In this document: positions 53,013 to 62,025 of the stretch, piece by piece | Numbering within the stretch: the first letter of the stretch is position 1 | Layout of the letters: each line of letters begins with the position of its first letter | Position numbers and translations under genes: made by a program | Notes under the pieces: generated by a model | Seen by the model: the letters and a program-made list of their open reading frames with translations, nothing else | Told to the model about the DNA's origin: nothing | Database searches by the model: none | Assembly (NCBI RefSeq): GCF_023276435.1 | Contig: NZ_JALLPO010000051.1 | Location: forward strand, 1 to 62,610 | Direction of reading: 5' to 3' | From: Sphaerisporangium perillae | GTDB lineage: Bacteria; Actinomycetota; Actinomycetes; Streptosporangiales; Streptosporangiaceae | Length of the DNA: 62,610 nucleotides

Positions 53013-53055
53013 GTGACCTGGAGCAGCATGAGTCAGCGGGAGCAACCCAGGTCAC
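53013..53055. promoter_or_regulatory. Long-arm inverted repeat in the divergent defence promoter region
   Basis: GTGACCTGG (53013-53021) and CCAGGTCAC (53047-53055) are perfect 9-bp arms 25 nt apart. The gap 52789-53209 separates the two defence operons and holds no credible gene. The dyad may be an operator shared by both or a hairpin in the plus-strand leader. Confidence 0.45.
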
Positions 53056-53209
53056 ACATCACTCTTCCGTATCAGCTGTAAACCTCGATCCATCGAGCCA
53101 CGTCTGACCCGTTGCGCCATCATGCACCACAATCATGCAGATCACTGCGGTAAGGCACCCATTCGAGCCTTGCCGCCCATCCCCAACGATGAAAGGACGT
53201 CGGTCGTCC

Positions 53210-54967
53210 GTGACGGAACAGGAGCTTGCCGACGAGCTTCGGCAGATCGCCGACCATCCCTACGTGGAGGCCCGCAGCCATCAATTGCGCGACCTCGCGG
53301 AGGCCGTCACCGAGTCGACCCGACTCTCATCCGTGAGCGTGAACCTCACGGATTCGCTGGCGGAACGTGCCAACGGCCCTTCTACCGCGAAGGCCGAACA
53401 CTGGTGCGAGGTGGACCTGTTCGCCGCCTTCACACCAGAAGACACCCTGATCGCGGCGGGCCGATCGGCTCAAGCGCTGCCAGGCCGGAAGAAGCGGAGG
53501 ATGTCGACTGGCGCCAAGGCGACGATCAGCTCTGCACTGGTGTTCGTCCCCATCTTGATCACCTGGTTCGGTCTCAAGATGGCCACCTCCGCCTACGGTG
53601 AGGCTCTCGATGCCGGCGGTCCCGAGGTGGCACGCCGTCCGTTCCTGGAGATGTGGCAGCAGGGTTTCGATGGCCGACTCTTCTGGCTGTTCAAGTTCGA
53701 CAACATCGCCGCCTGCACCCTCGTGGTAATCGCCAGCCTCATCGTCTGGACGGTTTACGAGAGCACCAGCGGCCGCCGGGCCGAAGATCATTCGGATCAG
53801 GAACTGGCTCGGCTGCGCGCCCGGCTGCGCGCCGCCCTCACAGAGGCCACGCTGGTGCTCGGCCAGGTGCGGCTCTCCTCACCGACGCGCTTCACAGCTG
53901 AGCTCACCAAGGCGGCCGCCGAGGTCAAGAAGATCGGTTCGACGACGCGCAAGGTGCAGAGCGATCTCAACAAGGCGCTCATCCAGGCGCTGGAGTCCGC
54001 CGAGAAGGTATCGGACACGCTCATCGCCAGCGCGACCGACGTACAAGGAGCCGTCGAGGCACTCGACAAGCACCTCAGCCACATCAGCACCGCGTGCGTC
54101 GACATGACGGCTTCGGTGCGGCAGACGACGACCGTCATCGAGGCCACCGGCGTGAAGACCGAGCAGGCCCTGGTCAACGTGGGCGAGCACCTTTCCACGA
54201 CCGTCTCCAAGACGACCCTCGACATGGGGACAGCCGTGGGCCATGAGCTCGCGGAGTCGACGCGTGCGGTGCAGGACGTGATCAGTGCCCTGGACCGGCG
54301 CGTCGTCGCGCTGGACACCCATATCGCTGCCCTCGACATGCGCATGGGCGACCTTGACATCCGGGTCGGCGCACTGGGCACGCGCGCGAGCGAGGTCGCC
54401 ACCGCCGCGACGCGCATCGAGGTCGCCGTCGACGAGGCTCGGACGGCGGTCAGCAATTCGACGACGAAGGCCGCCGAGCTGTTCGGGCGGCAGATGAGCG
54501 ACACGCTCTCCGTCACGGCGTCGGAGTTCCGCCACACGTTTGGCAGCACCAGCACCGACATCCGCGAGGCATTCAGCACGACCAGCACAGAGATCCGGGA
54601 AGCCCTCGGCGACTGGGCTACCATCGCCGGGGCTCACGCGCACCGCATCGAGACGGTCTCCGACACCTCCGGGCGGGCCATCAGCATGCTGGACGAGACG
54701 CGCGAGGTGCTCGACCGTCTGCCGACCGCGCTCGACGGCGTCCTTACCGATCTTCCGATGAGGATGAAGCAGCTCACCGACAGCGAGTTCGCCGAACTTA
54801 GGCACGCGATCATAGATTTGAAGTCCGCGGTCAGCCATGCGGCCGAGGTGCTCGCCACACCAGCACCCCTCGCGCCCCCGGAGATGGCCGCCGCATTCCC
54901 GGCCGTGAACCCTGGCTCCCTTGACGCATCGGCTGCGAACGGCGACCTGACAGGCAGGACGTCGTGA
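53210..54967 (+). CDS. Membrane protein with two spans and a long coiled coil (ZorA-like role suspected)
   Basis: A 585-residue protein. A helical N-terminus (1-95) precedes two membrane helices (about 103-124, ISSALVFVPILITWFGLKM, and 164-184, IAACTLVVIASLIVWTVY) joined by a ~40-residue outside loop. From 195 to about 545 the chain is one long coiled coil with alanine/threonine heptads (for example VVALDTHIAALDMRMGDL). It ends in a short linker. GTG 53210 follows AAAGGA; ATG 53189 is an alternative. Its stop overlaps the next start as GTGA. Zorya's ZorA is a MotA-like protein with a long cytosolic tail; the tail and the MotB-like neighbour match, but here only two spans are visible. Confidence 0.7.
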   Translation: MTEQELADELRQIADHPYVEARSHQLRDLAEAVTESTRLSSVSVNLTDSLAERANGPSTAKAEHWCEVDLFAAFTPEDTLIAAGRSAQALPGRKKRRMSTGAKATISSALVFVPILITWFGLKMATSAYGEALDAGGPEVARRPFLEMWQQGFDGRLFWLFKFDNIAACTLVVIASLIVWTVYESTSGRRAEDHSDQELARLRARLRAALTEATLVLGQVRLSSPTRFTAELTKAAAEVKKIGSTTRKVQSDLNKALIQALESAEKVSDTLIASATDVQGAVEALDKHLSHISTACVDMTASVRQTTTVIEATGVKTEQALVNVGEHLSTTVSKTTLDMGTAVGHELAESTRAVQDVISALDRRVVALDTHIAALDMRMGDLDIRVGALGTRASEVATAATRIEVAVDEARTAVSNSTTKAAELFGRQMSDTLSVTASEFRHTFGSTSTDIREAFSTTSTEIREALGDWATIAGAHAHRIETVSDTSGRAISMLDETREVLDRLPTALDGVLTDLPMRMKQLTDSEFAELRHAIIDLKSAVSHAAEVLATPAPLAPPEMAAAFPAVNPGSLDASAANGDLTGRTS

Positions 54968-55497
54968 CCCGACGGCGCAGGCCGACCACCCCGATCCTGC
55001 TCGCCGGATGGCTTTTCGCCGACCTCCTTCTCGGCCTCACGATCATCATGCTGGGCGCCCAGGCACCTCCGCCGATACCGGTCAGACCGCGCGCCGGTGT
55101 CAGCACCGCGACGCCCACGCCATCACCCTCCCCATCGCCATGCGCCACGAGGGTCGGCGGTGTCCGGGCCAAGCCGGTCGAGGTTTCCTTCCGGGTAAAT
55201 CCCGGTGCCGGTGACGGAGCGCTCATCGCCCAAGTGAAGCGCTCCCTGCTCAAGCACCAGGACCGGCTCGCCGGTCGCCACGCCGGGATGGTCCTGACGT
55301 TCGGCGCCAACGGTGACGCGGGGAACGGCGTTCACCTCGCCACGCGCGTCAACACGGCCGCACGCAAGGCGTACCCGAAGATCTTCGGCACCGCCGCGAC
55401 ACGTAACTTCCACGACCTTGCCGCACCGAGCGGGTCGATCTCCATGGAGATCTACTTCGTCACGGACGGCTGTGCCCCGGACAACAAGAAAGCGTAG
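54964..55497 (+). CDS. MotB/ZorB-like single-span protein
   Basis: A 177-residue protein: basic N-terminus, one membrane helix with a buried Asp (LLAGWLFADLLLGLTIIML, Asp20), a proline/threonine-rich stalk, and a compact outside domain with VLTFGANGDAGNGVHLATR, which recalls the OmpA/MotB peptidoglycan-binding region in reduced form. An acidic residue inside the span is the hallmark of MotB, ExbD and ZorB ion-channel subunits. It overlaps the coiled-coil gene by 4 bp, so the two probably form one ion-driven membrane complex. The outside domain is much shorter than in ZorB. Confidence 0.68.
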   Translation: MTRRRRPTTPILLAGWLFADLLLGLTIIMLGAQAPPPIPVRPRAGVSTATPTPSPSPSPCATRVGGVRAKPVEVSFRVNPGAGDGALIAQVKRSLLKHQDRLAGRHAGMVLTFGANGDAGNGVHLATRVNTAARKAYPKIFGTAATRNFHDLAAPSGSISMEIYFVTDGCAPDNKKA

Positions 55498-55508
55498 GCA
55501 TCTCTTCG

Positions 55509-56183
55509 ATGAGCGAGCAGGTACTTCCCTTCTACCTCGTCTGCGACGAGTCGTACTCGATGGACGGCGACCCGTTGGACGCGATCAACAAGGAGCTGCC
55601 CACGATCTACGACGAGATCGCCAGTAACCCGATCGTCGCCGACAAGGCGCGGCTCGGCATCATCGGGTTCAGCAGCATGGCCGAGGTCCTGCTACCCCTC
55701 GCCGACCTCAACGCGATCCAGGCGGTCCCGCAGCTCAGCGCGCGTGGAATGACAAGCTATGGCGCCGCGTTCTCGCTGCTTCGCGACACCATCGAGCTGG
55801 ACATCAAAAGCCTCCGGCAAGCCGGACACGCCCCGTACCGGCCCACGGTGTTCTTCCTCACCGACGGCCAGCCCACCGACGAGGGGTGGGAGGCCCAGCA
55901 CCAGAGGCTGGTGGACCCCGGTTTCGGTCCCCACCCGCACATCCTCGCCTTCGGATTCGGGGAGGCGCAGCCCGCGATCCTGACGCAGGTCGCCACGTTC
56001 CGCGCTTTCATCGCCAACGGCGACGTGTCCCCCACTCAGGCACTGCGTGAATTCGCCAAGCAGCTGCTGAACTCTGTGGTGAGCTCCGCGGTGGCATCGT
56101 CCTCCAGCCCTGACGAGCAGCCCCAGTTGGTCGTGCCCGATCAGGTGACGGGGTACACCGTCCTGCCCGTCGACCTCGTCTGA
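55509..56183 (+). CDS. VWA-domain protein, TerY-like
   Basis: A 224-residue protein that is essentially one von Willebrand A domain. The metal site reads LVCDESYSMDG (Asp13, Ser15, Ser17, the DxSxS pattern), with Thr in ARGMTSYGAAF and Asp in FFLTDGQPTDEG completing it. This sequence and length match TerY, the VWA member of TerY-P triads. The PP2C phosphatase and kinase that complete the triad follow at once. TerY is thought to scaffold metal-dependent complexes; the partner here may be the membrane pair upstream. ATG 55509 is 11 bp behind the preceding stop. Confidence 0.85.
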   Translation: MSEQVLPFYLVCDESYSMDGDPLDAINKELPTIYDEIASNPIVADKARLGIIGFSSMAEVLLPLADLNAIQAVPQLSARGMTSYGAAFSLLRDTIELDIKSLRQAGHAPYRPTVFFLTDGQPTDEGWEAQHQRLVDPGFGPHPHILAFGFGEAQPAILTQVATFRAFIANGDVSPTQALREFAKQLLNSVVSSAVASSSSPDEQPQLVVPDQVTGYTVLPVDLV

Positions 56184-56212
56184 TTCGGCGCCGGCCAAAG
56201 GAAGACACTTAC

Positions 56213-57088
56213 GTGGAGCAAATGCACGAGGCCTCGTCAGGGGACACAGTGCCCGACATCCCGGATCCGCTCGTGATCGGCCGCAGGCCGATGGTACGCC
56301 CGGCGCTCACAGGCTTGCCCGATGTGGTCGCACGGCGCCCGGACAGCGAGCTGGACGGCGCCAACCTGCCCGGGCTGGTCGTACGCGGGGCATCGATCCG
56401 TGGCGAACTCCATCAGCACCTCGGCCAGACCCGCCAGGATGCGATGGGGTTCTGGCAGCTCGACGAGACGAGGCTTCTCGCCTGCGTCGCGGACGGACTC
56501 GGCAGCAAGGCTCTGTCGCACATCGGAGCCGCCGAGGCCTGTGCCTCAGCGCACTGCAATGTCGAAGATCTCTTCGAGCCGATCACGTGGGACCTCCGGC
56601 CAGAGGCCTATTTCGAGAACATCGCCGACGACCTCGCGAAACGCGCCGAGTCAGGGCTTGACGGGCAGCCGGTGCCAGCCGTAGAGCTCAGCACCACGCT
56701 GGTGGTGGCACTTGTCGACACCGCGCAACGGCAGGCGACCTTGATGCGCGTCGGGGACAGCGAGGCGCTGCGCCTGCGCGAGGGAGAGTGGGAGGCATGC
56801 TTCCCGCAGAAGGTGGAGGAGTCGGTCAGCTCGTCGAGGACTCACTCGCTGCCCCGTGACACGGGCCGCGTGGAAACCGAGGTAGTAGACCTCCGAGTCG
56901 GCGACATGCTCCTGCTCTGCACTGATGGCCTGGCAAGACCCATGGCGAGCGACGAGGTGCAGGCCCAGCTCGCCGCCTGGTGGGGTCAGCCCGCCGCACC
57001 CTCACTCCCGACGTTCTTCTGGCAGATGCGCTTCCGGGCCAAGTCGCATGACGACGACCGGACCGCGATCTGCGTGTGGATGGTGTGA
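56213..57088 (+). CDS. PP2C-type protein phosphatase of the TerY-P triad
   Basis: A 291-residue phosphatase. Metal-binding motifs are LACVADGLGSKALSHIGA (the DG box), LLLCTDGLARPM and SHDDDRTAICVW at the end, in PP2C order. The first ~60 residues are a specific extension. The gene lies between the VWA protein and the kinase, the arrangement of TerY-P triads, in which phosphatase and kinase are thought to set the phosphorylation of a third partner. It ends next to the ATG of the kinase. GTG 56213 has GGAAGACACTTAC upstream. Confidence 0.82.
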   Translation: MEQMHEASSGDTVPDIPDPLVIGRRPMVRPALTGLPDVVARRPDSELDGANLPGLVVRGASIRGELHQHLGQTRQDAMGFWQLDETRLLACVADGLGSKALSHIGAAEACASAHCNVEDLFEPITWDLRPEAYFENIADDLAKRAESGLDGQPVPAVELSTTLVVALVDTAQRQATLMRVGDSEALRLREGEWEACFPQKVEESVSSSRTHSLPRDTGRVETEVVDLRVGDMLLLCTDGLARPMASDEVQAQLAAWWGQPAAPSLPTFFWQMRFRAKSHDDDRTAICVWMV

Positions 57089-58579
57089 ATGTCATTCGTG
57101 CCGCACCAGCTGGACCGGCAGCGCGACTCGCTCGACCTGGAACCCGAGCCGTTGGGTTCGGGCGGTCAGGGCGTCGTCAAGCGGCTTCGCGGCCCGCAGC
57201 AGCTGGTCTACAAGGAGTACATGCCGCAGGCCGGCACAGTCGACGGCAGAGCGCTTGCCGAAATCGTGGATTTCGGACGTTCCCTGCCAGCTACCGACCA
57301 GCAGACTGTGCTGAGGCAGTGCGCGTGGCCGGTTGCCCGTGTCGTCGCAGGTAACCGCGTCACCGGCTTTCTCATGCCGGAGGTACCACGACACTTCTCG
57401 GCCACCATCGGCAGGGCCGTCCGCCTCGTCGAGCTGCAGTACCTGCTGTACAAGCCCGGCCAGGCCTGGCGGAACCTGTACCAGCCGAGCATCCAGCAGC
57501 GGCTGCACATTGCCATGCGGGCCACCGAGCTCGTCGAACTGCTGCATAAGCATGGCATCGTGCTCGGGGACATCTCCTATCGGAACCTGTTGTGGCAGCC
57601 GGCGGAACCGCACGGCGTCTTCCTCCTCGACTGTGACGGCTTCCGGCGCCAGGGAAGAGAACCGGTGCTGCGGCAGGCCCACACCCCCGACTGGAACGAC
57701 CCCTACCAACCGCGCACGGGGCCCGATCTCGACACCGACCGGTACAAGCTCGCGCTGCTGATCGGGCGCGTGCTGTCGCGGAACGCGCATGTCCGGCCCG
57801 GTGACGATCTCAAGCTACTGCCCGGCCTAGACCCGAACGTGGCCCGGCAGGTCGCCGAAATGTTCGCCCTCGCCGCCCGGCCCTACGGCCAGCGGCCGAT
57901 CGCCGCCGAATGGCTTCAGTCGCTGAACGGCCGCCGATGGATCCTCCTATCGCCAAGGCCGTTGCAGAAGACGAGCATGCCTGCAGCGGCAGACCGAGTT
58001 ACCTCGCAGGTGCCCCGAGGTTCCGTGCCGGTGGGGCGAAGCCGCGGTGCCTCTTCCGTACCTGCCACACCGCTTTCAGTGGTGCCCAGTACCCCGCCAC
58101 CGCGCGGGGAGATCTCGGTTCGTCCGAGAGGCCCGGTGACGTCTCGGCCGGTCGTCGTGACGCCGCCGCTTTCGATTCCGTCCCAGAAAGCGCCAACTCC
58201 TGGCCCCATTGAGGCGAGTGTCGGCACGTCTGTATCCCCTCCGCCAGTGTTAGCCCCGACGTCCGCCGGACTCGGCGAACGAGTGGTCACCTCCGAGACG
58301 TACGTCGAGCAACGGGATCTCACCCCGAATCCGATACCCGATGACACGATGGCCGCCCTGCTCGACGCCCTGGAAGCCAACGGCGGGCGCCTCTCTATAG
58401 CGGAAGTGGCCAAGGTGATCGTCGAGCAGGTGGACAGGACCAGGCTTCTGATGTCGACCGCGAAGCGGCTGCTGAATATCGACGCACCCCTCCTCACCCT
58501 CAAGGACGGTGATCAGACCGTCGATCTCAACCTACGGCTCCTCAAAGAACAGTTCCTCGACGAGGAAGGTCAACTCTGA
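57089..58579 (+). CDS. TerY-P-type protein kinase with PglZ-like C-terminal winged helix
   Basis: A 496-residue protein. The kinase domain (about 15-290) is atypical: PLGSGGQGVVKRL, Lys42 in LVYKEY, catalytic loop GIVLGDISYRNLLW (GDxxxxN) and the metal Asp in LLDCDGFRR in place of DFG, as in TerY-P kinases. A Pro/Ser/Thr-rich linker (about 300-410) leads to a C-terminal domain reading LLDALEANGGRLSIAEVAKV, LLNIDAPLLTLKDGDQTVDL and LRLLKEQFL. I recall this winged-helix pattern from the end of BREX PglZ proteins. The last base of its stop codon is the first of the brxD ATG. It may couple triad signalling to the BREX-type enzymes. Confidence 0.75.
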   Translation: MSFVPHQLDRQRDSLDLEPEPLGSGGQGVVKRLRGPQQLVYKEYMPQAGTVDGRALAEIVDFGRSLPATDQQTVLRQCAWPVARVVAGNRVTGFLMPEVPRHFSATIGRAVRLVELQYLLYKPGQAWRNLYQPSIQQRLHIAMRATELVELLHKHGIVLGDISYRNLLWQPAEPHGVFLLDCDGFRRQGREPVLRQAHTPDWNDPYQPRTGPDLDTDRYKLALLIGRVLSRNAHVRPGDDLKLLPGLDPNVARQVAEMFALAARPYGQRPIAAEWLQSLNGRRWILLSPRPLQKTSMPAAADRVTSQVPRGSVPVGRSRGASSVPATPLSVVPSTPPPRGEISVRPRGPVTSRPVVVTPPLSIPSQKAPTPGPIEASVGTSVSPPPVLAPTSAGLGERVVTSETYVEQRDLTPNPIPDDTMAALLDALEANGGRLSIAEVAKVIVEQVDRTRLLMSTAKRLLNIDAPLLTLKDGDQTVDLNLRLLKEQFLDEEGQL

Positions 58580-59913
58580 TGGCAAAGGTCAGCCGGCTTC
58601 GGCGGCGACGGATCATCGATGCCCTGTCTCGCGGCACCGTCCCGCAGAGCGACCTCGATCTCTTCGCCATCGGCATGGAACGTTTCGAGAAGACGCTGGA
58701 CGAGGACTTGAGCGTCGCGGCGGGCGGCGGGGCGGGTTTCAAGGCCATCCGCGGTGAGTACGGTTCGGGGAAGACCTTTTTCGCTCGCTGGCTCGCCGAG
58801 CGGGCGAAGCGCATGCGGATGGCCACCAGCGAGGTCCAGATCTCGGACGGCGACACTCCGCTGCACCACCCGCAAGCCATCTACCGGGGATTGATCCGTT
58901 CCCTCTCCACGGCGGGTAGCCCACCCAGCGCACTTCGGGACATCGTGGACGCCTGGCTGTTCCGTCTTGAAGAGGAGGTTGAAGTCGCGAAGGGCATCTC
59001 TCGCGACGACAGGAGGGCGATTGGCGCGGCGGTTGACGAGCGGATCGAGTCCCGCCTGTCTGGAGTGTCACGTAATGTTCCGGCCTTCGCCACGGCGCTG
59101 CGGTTCTACCGCCAGGCGCGACTCTCCGGCGACGCGGCCACAGCGGACGGACTGCTCGCCTGGGTGGGCGGACAGCAGAACGTGGCCGCGTCGATCCGCC
59201 GCTACGCCGGCCTCAAGGGTGAGGTCGATGCGAGCAACGCGTACAGCTTCATGGAGGGCCTGCTCACCGTACTGCGTGATTGCGGTCATCCCGGGCTGCT
59301 TCTGGTGCTAGACGAGGTCGAGACCGTGCAGCGTCTACGAAGCGATTTCCGCCTGCGGAGCTTCGAGGCCCTGCGTGGAATGATCGACAACATCGACCGA
59401 GGTAAGTTCCCCGGCCTCTATCTCGTCATCACCGGCACTCCGGCCTTCTACGAAGGTCGTCAGGGCGTGCAGCTCTCCCCTCCGCTCGCTCAGCGCCTGC
59501 ACACCGATTTCGCGACCGATGCCCGCTTCGACACCGCGCGTGCCATACAGATCCGGCTCACCGGCTTCGACCATGACCGGCTCGTCGAGCTCGGTTGCGT
59601 GGTGCGCGACCTCTACGCCCAAGGTGACCCGGCAGGGGGCCGGATCATGAGTAAGGTCGACGACGGCTACGTCAAGGACCTCGCCACCGCAGTGGCGGGA
59701 CATCTGGGGGTGGGAACGGCTCCCCGGGTGTTCCTGCGGAAGCTGGTCGCCGACGTGTTGTTCCGCGTCTCGGAACACGAGGACTTCGATCCCCGTGTCG
59801 ACTACAAGCAGGTGAAGTTGGCCGAGTCGGAGTTGACCGCCGAGGAGCAGAACGCCATGCGCACGGCTCGCCGTCCGATGTCGGCCGCCGAAGTAGACCT
59901 CGATCTCCCGTGA
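58579..59913 (+). CDS. brxD: BREX-type ATP-binding protein BrxD
   Basis: A 444-residue P-loop ATPase. It opens AKVSRLRRRRIIDALSRGTV and has Walker A IRGEYGSGKTFFARWLAE (residues 58-75), Walker B LLLVLDEVETVQRL (near 240), and the sensor-like YLVITGTPAFYEG. Order and wording match the BrxD family (DUF2791) of type 2 BREX. Its ATG overlaps the kinase stop by one base and its stop overlaps the helicase GTG by 4 bp, so all three are made together. In BREX loci BrxD accompanies PglZ and BrxHI; here PglX, PglY and PglZ are absent from the block, so it serves a different machine. Confidence 0.8.
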   Translation: MAKVSRLRRRRIIDALSRGTVPQSDLDLFAIGMERFEKTLDEDLSVAAGGGAGFKAIRGEYGSGKTFFARWLAERAKRMRMATSEVQISDGDTPLHHPQAIYRGLIRSLSTAGSPPSALRDIVDAWLFRLEEEVEVAKGISRDDRRAIGAAVDERIESRLSGVSRNVPAFATALRFYRQARLSGDAATADGLLAWVGGQQNVAASIRRYAGLKGEVDASNAYSFMEGLLTVLRDCGHPGLLLVLDEVETVQRLRSDFRLRSFEALRGMIDNIDRGKFPGLYLVITGTPAFYEGRQGVQLSPPLAQRLHTDFATDARFDTARAIQIRLTGFDHDRLVELGCVVRDLYAQGDPAGGRIMSKVDDGYVKDLATAVAGHLGVGTAPRVFLRKLVADVLFRVSEHEDFDPRVDYKQVKLAESELTAEEQNAMRTARRPMSAAEVDLDLP

Positions 59914-62009
59914 CCTCGCCCTCCGCTACCCTCCATCCCACGCTTGCGTACCACCTCGCCAACACCCTCGGCTGGTCCCGGCTTCGCCCGCTCCAGACGG
60001 CGTCACTCGATCCCATCGAGAACGGGTCGGACGCGCTGCTCGTTGCTCCCACCGCGGGTGGGAAGACCGAGGCCGTCGTCTTCCCGCTGCTGTCGGCCAT
60101 GGAAAGGCAAGAGTGGACCGGCCTGTCGGTGGTGTACGTCTGCCCGCTGAAGGCGCTGCTCAACAACCTGCTACCGCGGCTGCGGGCTTACGCGGGCTGG
60201 CTTGGCCGGCGGGTGGAGATTTGGCACGGCGACGTACCGGGCTCGCGACGGCAGGCGATCCTGCGTGACCCACCCGACCTGCTGCTGACCACGCCGGAGT
60301 CGCTGGAGTCGATGCTGATCAGCCGAAGCGTGGATCACCGGCGTCTGTTGGGCGACCTACGTACCGTCGTCGTGGACGAGACGCACGCTTTCGCCAAGGA
60401 CGATCGGGGCTGGCATCTGCTCAGCGTGCTGGAACGCCTCACCCATCTAGCGGGCTGTCCCCTCCAGCGGATCGGCCTGTCGGCCACGGTGGGAAACCCG
60501 CAGGATGTGCTCACCTGGCTGCAAGGCTCCAGTGCCGGCAACCGTCCGGCACAGGTGATAGCGCCGGACACCACCACCGAGACGGCTCCCGCGGAGGTGG
60601 AACTGGATTATGTGGGGTCGCTATCCAACGCGGCACGGGTCATCGCCTGGTTCCAGGGCGAGAAACGGCTCGTGTTCTGCGACTCCCGCCGCATGGTCGA
60701 GGAACTGGGCGAGCTACTTCGGGGTCTCGGCGTCACGACGTTCCTGTCCCACGCCTCGCTGTCGGCCGACGAGCGTCGCCGCGCCGAGGAGGCCTTCGCC
60801 GAGGCCCAGGACTGCGTCATCGTCTCCACCTCCACTCTCGAACTGGGCATCGACGTCGGCGACCTGGACCGGGTCATCCAGATGAACGCGCCATGGTCGG
60901 TCGCCTCCTTCCTGCAGCGGCTCGGACGGACCGGGCGGCGGGCCGGGACCAAGCGCAACTGCCTTGTCCTCGCGCTCACTCATGACGACCTCCTCGTCTG
61001 CGCCGGACTTCTGCAACTGTGGAGCACGGGCTTCGTCGAGCCGATCCAGCCTCCTCCCTCCCCACGGCACATCGTCGCCCAGCAACTCCTGGCGCTCACC
61101 CTGCAGGAAGGGCGAATCGGCGACGCCATGTGGCCCGACTGGTGGGCAGACCTCGCTCCGTTCGAGCGCCACTCGGCTCAACCGATACTCGACCATCTCG
61201 TCCAGGACGGATTCCTGGAGAAGGACGGTTCCTGGCTGCACATCGGACCGAAGGCGGAGGAGCGTTTCGGGCACCGCCACTTCATGGAGCTGGTGGCAGT
61301 GTTCACCGCGCCGCCGGAGTTCACCGTCCTGCACGGGGGCAAGGAGATCGGCCGCACCGATCCGGCGCTGCTGACCTCGTCGGTGACCGGTCCCCGACTG
61401 CTCCTGCTGGCCGGGCGAACCTGGCAGGTGGACTGGATCGACTGGAGGCGACGGCGCTGCTTCGTCGATCCGGTCGAGGGCACCGGAGGCGAGGCCCGCT
61501 GGTCGTCGACCGGGTTCTTCGGCATGTCCTTCCCGCTCACGCGCGCCATGCGCGACGTCCTCCTGGGCGCCACTCCCCCGATACGGCTGACCCCGCGTGC
61601 GGTCGACGTACTGGCCAAGGTGCGTGCGGAGCATGCCGATACCGTCCACGCGACGGGCACCGTCATCGTGCGGACCGATGGTGATCTTCTCTGGTGGACA
61701 TGGGCGGGATACCGGGCCAACGTCACGCTCAAAGCCACACTTGGACCACTCGCCGATCCGACGCACCGCGTGAACGACCTGAACATCAGGCTCCGCAATG
61801 ACCTGACCCGATCGGATTGGCAGTCCGCCGTGCGGGGTCTCGCGAATGATCTGCGTTACCCGGAAGTCGACGAACGGGCACTCAACGGGCTGAAATTCAG
61901 CACAGCCCTTCCTCGTCCCCTGGCCGTCGAGACCTTGTCCACCCGGCTCGCCGACTTCGCCGCGGCAAGAACCGCCCTCGCAGAACCAACGCGCCTCATG
62001 GTGCGGTGA
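59910..62009 (+). CDS. brxHII: Lhr-like SF2 helicase, BrxHII type
   Basis: A 699-residue helicase. Motifs: RPLQTASLDPI, Walker A LLVAPTAGGKTEAVVFPLL (46-53 core), YVCPLKALLNNLLPRL, VVVDETHAFAKDD (near 153), GLSATVGNP, VSTSTLELGIDVGDLDRVI and LQRLGRTGRRAG. The last ~300 residues resemble the DNA-clamping region of Lhr-type helicases. BrxHII is a named BREX-associated helicase that often follows BrxD. GTG 59910 overlaps the brxD stop. It presumably unwinds or translocates along phage DNA for the complex built by the upstream genes. Confidence 0.8.
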   Translation: MTSPSATLHPTLAYHLANTLGWSRLRPLQTASLDPIENGSDALLVAPTAGGKTEAVVFPLLSAMERQEWTGLSVVYVCPLKALLNNLLPRLRAYAGWLGRRVEIWHGDVPGSRRQAILRDPPDLLLTTPESLESMLISRSVDHRRLLGDLRTVVVDETHAFAKDDRGWHLLSVLERLTHLAGCPLQRIGLSATVGNPQDVLTWLQGSSAGNRPAQVIAPDTTTETAPAEVELDYVGSLSNAARVIAWFQGEKRLVFCDSRRMVEELGELLRGLGVTTFLSHASLSADERRRAEEAFAEAQDCVIVSTSTLELGIDVGDLDRVIQMNAPWSVASFLQRLGRTGRRAGTKRNCLVLALTHDDLLVCAGLLQLWSTGFVEPIQPPPSPRHIVAQQLLALTLQEGRIGDAMWPDWWADLAPFERHSAQPILDHLVQDGFLEKDGSWLHIGPKAEERFGHRHFMELVAVFTAPPEFTVLHGGKEIGRTDPALLTSSVTGPRLLLLAGRTWQVDWIDWRRRRCFVDPVEGTGGEARWSSTGFFGMSFPLTRAMRDVLLGATPPIRLTPRAVDVLAKVRAEHADTVHATGTVIVRTDGDLLWWTWAGYRANVTLKATLGPLADPTHRVNDLNIRLRNDLTRSDWQSAVRGLANDLRYPEVDERALNGLKFSTALPRPLAVETLSTRLADFAAARTALAEPTRLMVR

Positions 62010-62025
62010 CCGGAAAGGACGACGT

